Source of the DNA: Ceriagrion tenellum
Lineage: Eukaryota; Arthropoda; Insecta; Odonata; Coenagrionidae
Direction: 5' to 3'
Assembly (NCBI GenBank): GCA_963169105.1
Contig: OY720633.1
Location: forward strand, 139,730,700 to 139,794,699
Length of the DNA: 64,000 nt
Position 1 is the first letter of the stretch; every line of letters starts with the position of its first letter. Under the pieces are notes generated by a model. It saw only the letters and a program-made list of their open reading frames with translations. It made no database searches and was not told the DNA's origin. Both the position numbers and the translations under genes were made by a program. This document shows positions 58,865 to 64,000 of the stretch, piece after piece.

Positions 58865-59989
58865 ATAGGCGTATATTGGGGTGGAGGCACGGGGTGGCAG
58901 TTGCCACCCCAATATTCCCCTGAACCACAGACAGACGAGTTGTACCTCAGATGCCCGGGGAAAGCGATTTCAAAATGTGTTACTTTAAAAGAACTTTATT
59001 ATATACTTAAAAATACCCTCAAGTTGGCAACAGTGGTTAACGGGGACTTCTGCCATCCTGCATCATACATGTTTGTCTTTAATATACATTTAACATGCCA
59101 TCAGTTAGCGCATGCATGTTAGCTTGCAGCAGCAATTCTACTGATAGCAGTACTGCACGATTGAAACTTCGTGGTCCATGCGATGTCAGTTTTCGCCCTA
59201 GGAGAGTCTATTTTGAAGAAGGGGTGTTAGATGGGGGTGTAGGTGAAATTGCCATTCTCTCTCTCAGGACTTTGACCACGTGTGCTCGCTGTCACCTGCA
59301 CTGTTTTTGCTGCTCGTGACGTCTTCGAAAGTGGGGCAGGATAATGCGTCGGAGACAGGTGCGTGGGATAATTTTTAACATGCTGAAGTCTATTCAAAAT
59401 GAAGCAGTGGATGGAATAACTATTCCCTCCACTGCTTCATTTGCGGGGAGGGGGGGGGAGACTACCATTAAATTATGGAAATTTTCAGTCATCCTAAAAA
59501 TAACTATACAATTGTCACATCATTATTTCTATATAATAATGAGCATAATAACTATTATACTTTTCTGATCAGTGATCGAAGTATTTAATGTCGTATTTGA
59601 TAACTGCGTCAAGTCGTTAAAATTGTTTTGTAAAACCCAAAACTTTCGGGAGGGGGGGGATGTATCCCCTATATCCCCCCCCTGGGATCGCCCCTGCTCC
59701 AATACTATATTTATTTTTGCCCAACCTATATACATAGAAATGAAAAATAAAATATTCAGTATTGTTGTAATATTTATGTACTAGAACTTTTCGAAATTTA
59801 TTAATCTGAATTTTTGTTAGCAGCATTAAAGAAGTGGAAAGTTCACAAAATACCCAAATTACCTTGGTGAAGGTAAAAACAACATTTTTTTTAGACTGGT
59901 ATTAAAAGTAAATTTTTGTCCCCCTCCCACGAAACCAGCGGTCCCCACGACAATGCCACCCCAAGGAAATTGCTGAATTTATGCCTATG
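58865..59989. mobile_element. hAT-type non-autonomous element with intact 8-bp target duplication
   Basis: Termini CATAGGCGTATATT and, inverted, CATAGGCATAAATT are flanked on both sides by AGGATACT (58857-58864 and 59990-59997). An 8-bp duplication is diagnostic for hAT-superfamily elements. The 1125-bp interior has GGGGTGGCA/TGCCACCCC words near both ends and no transposase. It contains a smaller hAT-like terminus at about 59645-59697 and a local inverted repeat at 59401-59439. It splits the RTE endonuclease frame, so it is younger than that LINE. Confidence 0.85.
59640..59705 (-). mobile_element. Nested hAT-like terminus
   Basis: The + strand runs from a G-rich stretch through CCCCCCCCTGGGATCGCCCC to TG at 59697. 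On the minus strand this is the CAGGGGCGATCCCAGGGGGG terminus style common to many animal hAT elements. The partner terminus was not found within the host element, so only one end is called. Confidence 0.5.
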
Positions 59990-59997
59990 AGGATACT

Positions 59998-61195
59998 AGC
60001 GGTATAATACTACTAGTACTAGTGGTATAATACTACTAGTACTAGTGGTAATAATAATTAGGTAATAGTAATAAATGGTAGAAATATAAGCACTACTGAC
60101 AAATTTCATATCTGTCCAGGTGCACATGCCCACAAGCAATCATAAGGAAGATGAGGTAGATGGGGTGTATGGGCAGAAAGAGGAAATAATCAGAGAAGTC
60201 CTGGCCAAGAAAAATCTAATAGTAATGAATGAGTGGAATGCAGGAGTGGGGGAAAGGAGGAAGGAAAGAGCAATGGTGAGGGTGGCTGACAGTGAATCAG
60301 GGTGGGCAACTATTTTTCATGGGGTAAGGCAAGGATCCCCATTGTCACCTTTGCTTTTTTACATTTATGCTGAGGAAATTGTAAGACAGGCAAGGGAAGT
60401 ACTCAAAGTGGGAATCAAAGTTAGAGGGCAGCTGATAAAGTTGGTGAGCTTCGAGGACAATGAGGTATTGGTTAGTAGATCTTCAAAGGGACTACAAGCT
60501 TTAGTAAATGCTATAGAAATTTGAAATGAAGATAAATCATAAGAAGATGAAAGTGATGCAGTTCTCTAGGACAAAGAAGCTGGCTAGTCTGCTGCAAGGC
60601 TAGTAGTTACTGTTGGAGGGTACAAGCTCAAGCAAGTGGAATACTTTAATTATTTAGGTAGTATGCATGAAGAAAATGGGCATAGTATCACAGACATAAG
60701 GAGGAGAATAGCATTAGCTAATGAGGTGTTTAGTAGAAGAAGGGAGCTGATGACCGGGACCTTAGGCATAAATGTGAAGAGGAGGCTAGTTAAGAGCATG
60801 ATATGGACCATAGTGTTGTATGGACCAGTAACCCCTTTGAAAGGAGGACAAGAATGGATGACAGGCTTTTGAGATGTGGGTATGGAGTAGGATGGAGAGG
60901 GTGAGGTGGACGGAAAGGAAGACTTATGACGATGTGCTTGAGATGGTGGGCAAGGAAAGGAAACTTCTGAATGAAATTTGGGATATGCAGGGAAGGTGGC
61001 TGGAGGAAGTGATAAGGGGTGATGGGTTGCACAAAAGAGTGATAGATGGAAGGATGTTGGGCAAGTGGGGGAGGGGAAGAAAGAGAATAGGTTTCATGGA
61101 TGGGATGAAGAAGGGTAGATTGTATGCCAAGGAGAAAAAGGAAATGCTAGATGTAGTTAGGCCCCTGAAAGTGTGGAAACCTGGGAGGAGATTCT
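59998..61195 (+). mobile_element. RTE/BovB-type LINE, endonuclease end to post-RT domain (broken)
   Basis: Continuation of the copy interrupted by the hAT-type element. Order: HMPTSNHKEDEVDGVYGQKE (endonuclease), NLIVMNEWNAGVGE (usual GDWNA has lost Asp), then directly RT blocks HGVRQGSPLSPLLFYIYAEE and VSFEDNEVLVS, where the catalytic FADD has become FEDN. Further frames give VEYFNYLGSMHEENGHSI, RRIALANEVFSRRRELM, MIWTIVLYG, WVWSRMERVRWTERKTYDDV and KRIGFMDGMKKGRL. The EN-RT linker is absent, as in the 32.8-kb copy. Several stops and shifts occur. Not functional; both the endonuclease and RT active sites are damaged. Confidence 0.9.
60000..60048 (+). repeat. Tandem repeat, ~24-bp unit
   Basis: Two copies of GGTATAATACTACTAGTACT plus AGT, immediately right of the hAT target duplication and followed by AATAAT-rich sequence. 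Confidence 0.9.
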
Positions 61196-61199
61196 CTGA

Positions 61200-61860
61200 A
61201 TTTCATCAAATCCTACCTTTACTGGTAAAAATGCTTTTTAAAAAGGCTAAAATCTTAGTATATGAAAAAGAAGAACTGAATGCAGAAGTCACACTAAGCA
61301 AAGAGAAATTTAAAAAGTGAACTCCTTCACCTATCTGGGAAATACCATCATGTGGACAGAAGATGTACAATGGATATCAAGTGACAAATAGCCCATGCTA
61401 AGAAAGCATTCATGGGAAAAAGACAACTGATGTGTTCAACAAAGATAGGACTACAAACTAGGAGAGAGTATGTTAAGCCATTAGTGTGGAGCATGGCCCT
61501 CTTTGCAGAGGAAGCATGGACCATTGGAAAAGCAAACCAGAACAGACAAGAAGTCTTTGAAATCTGGTGCTCAAGGAGAATGCTGAAGATAAAATGTATG
61601 AATAAAATAAGAAATGATGCAGTTTACCAAAGAAGAGAATAGGAAAGGGCCATATGAAACACCATACAGAAAAGAAAATTGGACTGGACACTTCCTAAGG
61701 CACAATGGGTTTGTGAAGAACATAATTGAAGGTAAAATAGAGGGAAGACTCCCCAGAGGATAAACTCAGGAATAAGTTAGTGGACCAAATGAAGAGGGAA
61801 GCACATATATAAGAAGAGCCATCTGGAGGAAGGGGAATAGATAGGGAAAGATCTTCAGTC
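61200..61860 (+). mobile_element. Second LINE 3' end (post-RT domain)
   Basis: Independent of the copy that ends at about 61190. It encodes KAFMGKRQLMCSTKIGLQTR, VKPLVWSMALFAEEAWTI, EIWCSRRMLKIKCMNKIRN, RKLDWT and IEGKIEGRLPRG, ending in a WRKGNR-like block near 61840. The block order is that of LINE C-terminal domains, with wording unlike the neighbouring RTE copy, so it belongs to another subfamily. Frame shifts near 61640 and 61740. Dead copy. Confidence 0.8.
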
Positions 61861-61916
61861 AACCAATCTTTGTGTAGAACAACCAAAGATATACTTCATT
61901 TTCCTTCTCCTTCTGC
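61861..61916. other. Spacer
   Basis: Short AT-rich spacer between the LINE end and the palindrome. Confidence 0.4.
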
Positions 61917-61977
61917 AGGCAGAGTGACAGTAATGTTACTCTGCCTGACAGAGTGACATTACTGTCACTCTGCCTGT
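61917..61977. repeat. 61-bp nested palindrome with perfect 20-bp arms
   Basis: CAGGCAGAGTGACAGTAATG (61917-61936) and its exact inverse complement (61958-61977) flank a 21-bp centre. The centre itself pairs (TTACTCTG/CAGAGTGA, one mismatch) around a 5-base loop. The fold would be a nearly continuous 28-bp stem. No coding function. Confidence 0.95.
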
Positions 61978-63429
61978 AAGCTTCTTAATGAAACTATCTT
62001 TTTACCATCTGATCACCATTGAGGGAAGTGTAAAGGAAGAGTACTTTGAGAAAGATAGTTTTAAATAAATGTTATGTAGTTCTGGTATGAAAGCAAACAC
62101 TTAGCTTGTAATGGCTTACTTTTCAAGTGGATGAACTGCAGGAGGAGGATGCAACCCAATGATGTGCTTCTTAATGGGGAGGTCAGGCACTTACTCATTC
62201 AAATTTTGGATTGGGAGATAATTCCTGCTTACACTTCACCTTTTTCATAGTATCTTGTCAAAAATATGAACAAATTCTCTCAATACTTCTTATCTCCTGC
62301 CTAATTTTCTGTCATTACCTGCAATTTATAAGTCATAGGTTTACATGGACATTCAGAAATAGCTTTTTTATGTCTTTCCATTGATTTGATTTCCTGAGAA
62401 AGTATGTCTGCCCATAATTTCATCCTGTCTGTCCACTTGAGCCTGAGCTTGGGTTTTCATATAGAAACTACCTTAAGAACAAAAGTAATCCACCCATACA
62501 ACAGGGGGGCCTGGGCACAAATCACAATATGTACACAGCACACAGCACCTATGAAGCTATTGTATAATCAGTAGGATAGCATAAGAAAAGGAGAACTCCT
62601 AAAAAATTAAGGGTGGAAAGTGGTTGCAGACAATATATGTTTGTATAATTAATCAAGGAAATTTATGTGTATAACTTTAGCAGTTGTGACTAAATTTATA
62701 TCTGTTTTGATACTAAAGCTACTGATACGTAAGCTCCCAGACCAATCACCAATGGATTGGTTATTTGATCACCAATGGCGGCTGCCCATTCGTGAAGCAC
62801 AAACCCATAACTTTCTGATGATCATTAACACCCTTCCGAATTATTACACCAGCTCGTAGTGCTGGGTGTTGAGCATGAAGGTCACCTTTGTGAGTACATA
62901 CAAGTAAGCAGTTTACAATGATTACTCTCACGCCAATGACCGACTTACCACAGGTGCAAACACCACACTTTGCTGCTCACTGGACTGTTAAACCCACTGG
63001 CTAACTCCATGAAGGACACATGCACTTACACACATAAAAGAAATAAAAGGAAAATAAACGGCTTTTCCCATTTCAATATGAAAACAGATGGGTGGTTGAG
63101 GGATTTACAGGGTTTTCTAACTTGTGCCAGGGATTCTCTTAATAAACAAAAACACTCATTCACACAATAACAAAACAGTATTCACTCAATCTACCAGCTA
63201 GTATTTCTTTGACATGGAACTGATACCTCGTTCAAGAGAAACACTGGTTGGACATGCGTAAGTGAGAGGTTAGGCATGCTCCATTTACACTAAGTGGTTC
63301 CTGGGGTTGAAGCACGCTCGCTGACTTCATGAAGGGCCATCATTCACACTTAATAATGCAACCAAAAATATTATGGAATGGATGGGTTAATGTCACAGGT
63401 CAATAGGGAAGGGAAAGGGTGGATGGAAA
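61978..63429. other. No recognisable gene; intron-like, CpG-free
   Basis: AT-rich. Short repeats CCAATGGATTGG/CACCAATGG near 62740-62780. Frame 62665-62859 lacks motifs. Nothing else recognised. Confidence 0.5.
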
Positions 63430-63695
63430 GGCGAAAGGTAATTACATTTATGTGTATTTGGGCCAAAAAGTGCCCTTCTTCAGCATACTGAAGGATGATT
63501 GTTACAACAACACAAGGTTGAAGAGAGAGTAGGTGGGGACCTGCAGGAAATATATCGGAAGGGAAACAAAAGAGGTGGCTTTCGTTTGGTGGGGGGAGGA
63601 AGAAGTGAAAGGAATGAAATGGTTGAAGCTGGCCATTGGTGGGGGAGTGAAAGGGTGAATTGTAGAAAATGGTTGAATATATGTGGCAAAGTACC
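63430..63695 (-). mobile_element. Penelope-like element 3' untranslated region
   Basis: Follows the stop of the GIY-YIG frame on the minus strand. Pyrimidine-rich, and contains CTGAAGAAGGGCACTTTTTG then GCCCAAATACACATAA (about 63486-63446). This hairpin-prone motif type is frequent at 3' ends of Penelope-like elements. The true 3' end is not fixed. Confidence 0.55.
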
Positions 63696-64000
63696 CTAAT
63701 GCAAATATAAGAGGAAGAAAAGTGATGAATTTATATTTGGCCCCATGTTGCTGTTAAGTAGCTGTCCTCCTCTTTTGAAAATAAAAATGCTTTCATAGTC
63801 ATCTAATAGATTATTGGGCGTTTTCTTTAAAAGTGTTATATTTTCTTGGGTTATATGATGGCCTGTTGTAATCAAGTGTCGAGCAATACTAGATTTATCA
63901 GATTTATTGTACTTGTAATGGAAAAAAGCTTCTATATATCTAGTTTGGAAACTTCTGTGTGTCTGGCCTATGTAAGAAGCATGATAAGAAGAACAATTCC
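63696..64000 (-). mobile_element. Penelope-like element, GIY-YIG endonuclease domain (partial, runs off window)
   Basis: A continuous minus-strand frame of 100 codons from the window edge to TAG at 63696-63698. It reads ASYIGQTHRSFQTRYIEAFF, KSSIARHLITTGHH, ENITLLKKT, LLDDYESIFIFKRGGQLLNS. This is the C-terminal GIY-YIG domain of Penelope-like retroelements: the YIGQTxRSFxxRxxEH core, the SxIAxHLxxxxHxI block and the terminal ExxxIxxxxxxLLN block. The histidine expected after the glutamate (REH) is Phe here. No stop interrupts the visible part, so this copy may be relatively young; its RT domain would lie right of the window. Confidence 0.85.

Larger units (their letters stand above)
58300..64000. 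other. Second CpG-depleted domain, extending past the window edge
   Basis: CpG is almost absent outside the hAT-type insertion. The 600 bp from 62041 to 62640 contain none by hand count. Old RTE copies inside have lost CpG as well. As in the 35.4-46.15 kb domain, this suggests a methylated, transcribed gene body (here perhaps an intron) continuing beyond 64 kb. No exon was recognised within it. Confidence 0.65.

Noticed and set aside
58472..58912. 146-codon minus-strand frame
   Set aside because: Antisense of the RTE endonuclease start and runs into the hAT-type element; not a gene.
1..64000. Functional tRNA, rRNA, CRISPR array or bacterial operon
   Set aside because: No cloverleaf-closing tRNA, rRNA block or regularly spaced identical repeats were found. 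The tRNA-like boxes present belong to SINE-type repeats.

Overview
The window looks like a piece of a large, intron- and repeat-rich animal genome. Most of it is AT-rich non-coding DNA. The recognisable coding remnants are animal retroelements and DNA transposons: RTE/BovB-type and CR1/Jockey-type LINEs, an R1-like LINE, a Penelope-like element, a Gypsy-type LTR element, piggyBac-type and hAT-type elements, and tRNA-derived SINEs. There are no bacterial-style operons, rRNA genes, canonical tRNA genes or CRISPR arrays. The element mix, together with mosaic CpG depletion of the kind produced by gene-body methylation in invertebrates, suggests an arthropod, perhaps a hemimetabolous insect. That placement is inference.

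Left part (1-35.4 kb): CpG is near normal and no gene is convincingly present. It holds polypyrimidine/polypurine islands (about 0-0.7, 9.2-9.6, 12.5-12.9, 13.8-14.1, 18.4-18.7, 21.1-21.4 and 27.3-28.2 kb). It also holds LINE fragments (3.5, 4.4, 16.5-17.0, 24.0-24.5, 31.8-32.2 and 32.8-33.5 kb), a 250-bp MITE-like inverted repeat (15.7 kb), a SINE (30.0 kb) and a possible small membrane-protein ORF (16.2-16.4 kb).

Central CpG-poor domain (about 35.4-46.15 kb): CpG is strongly depleted. The best host-gene signal of the window is here: a strong 3' splice acceptor followed by a short terminal coding exon (37355-37423, +) and a long AT-rich 3' UTR with AATAAA signals. The domain also carries two TTAA-flanked piggyBac-type palindromic MITEs, RTE fragments, a tRNA-headed SINE-like sequence, a transposase-associated protein fragment and several local tandem repeats.

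Right part (46.2-58.3 kb): CpG returns to normal. The main feature is a 2.5-kb structure with 217/216-bp inverted arms that differ at only two bases and one indel, enclosing a second copy of the SINE. Further right lie two diverged copies of a Gypsy gag region, a Gypsy protease remnant, another LINE 3' end, palindromic ACCGATCGGT tandem repeats and a possible two-helix small protein (56.8 kb).

Right end (58.3-64 kb): a second, almost CpG-free domain. It holds a long broken RTE copy split by a 1.1-kb hAT-type element with an intact 8-bp target duplication, a further LINE 3' end, a perfect-arm 61-bp palindrome, and the 3' end of a Penelope-like element with a GIY-YIG endonuclease domain running off the window edge.

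Apart from the terminal exon and a few weak small-ORF candidates, nothing can be confidently assigned to a functional host gene. Nearly all recognisable coding sequence is broken transposon sequence.
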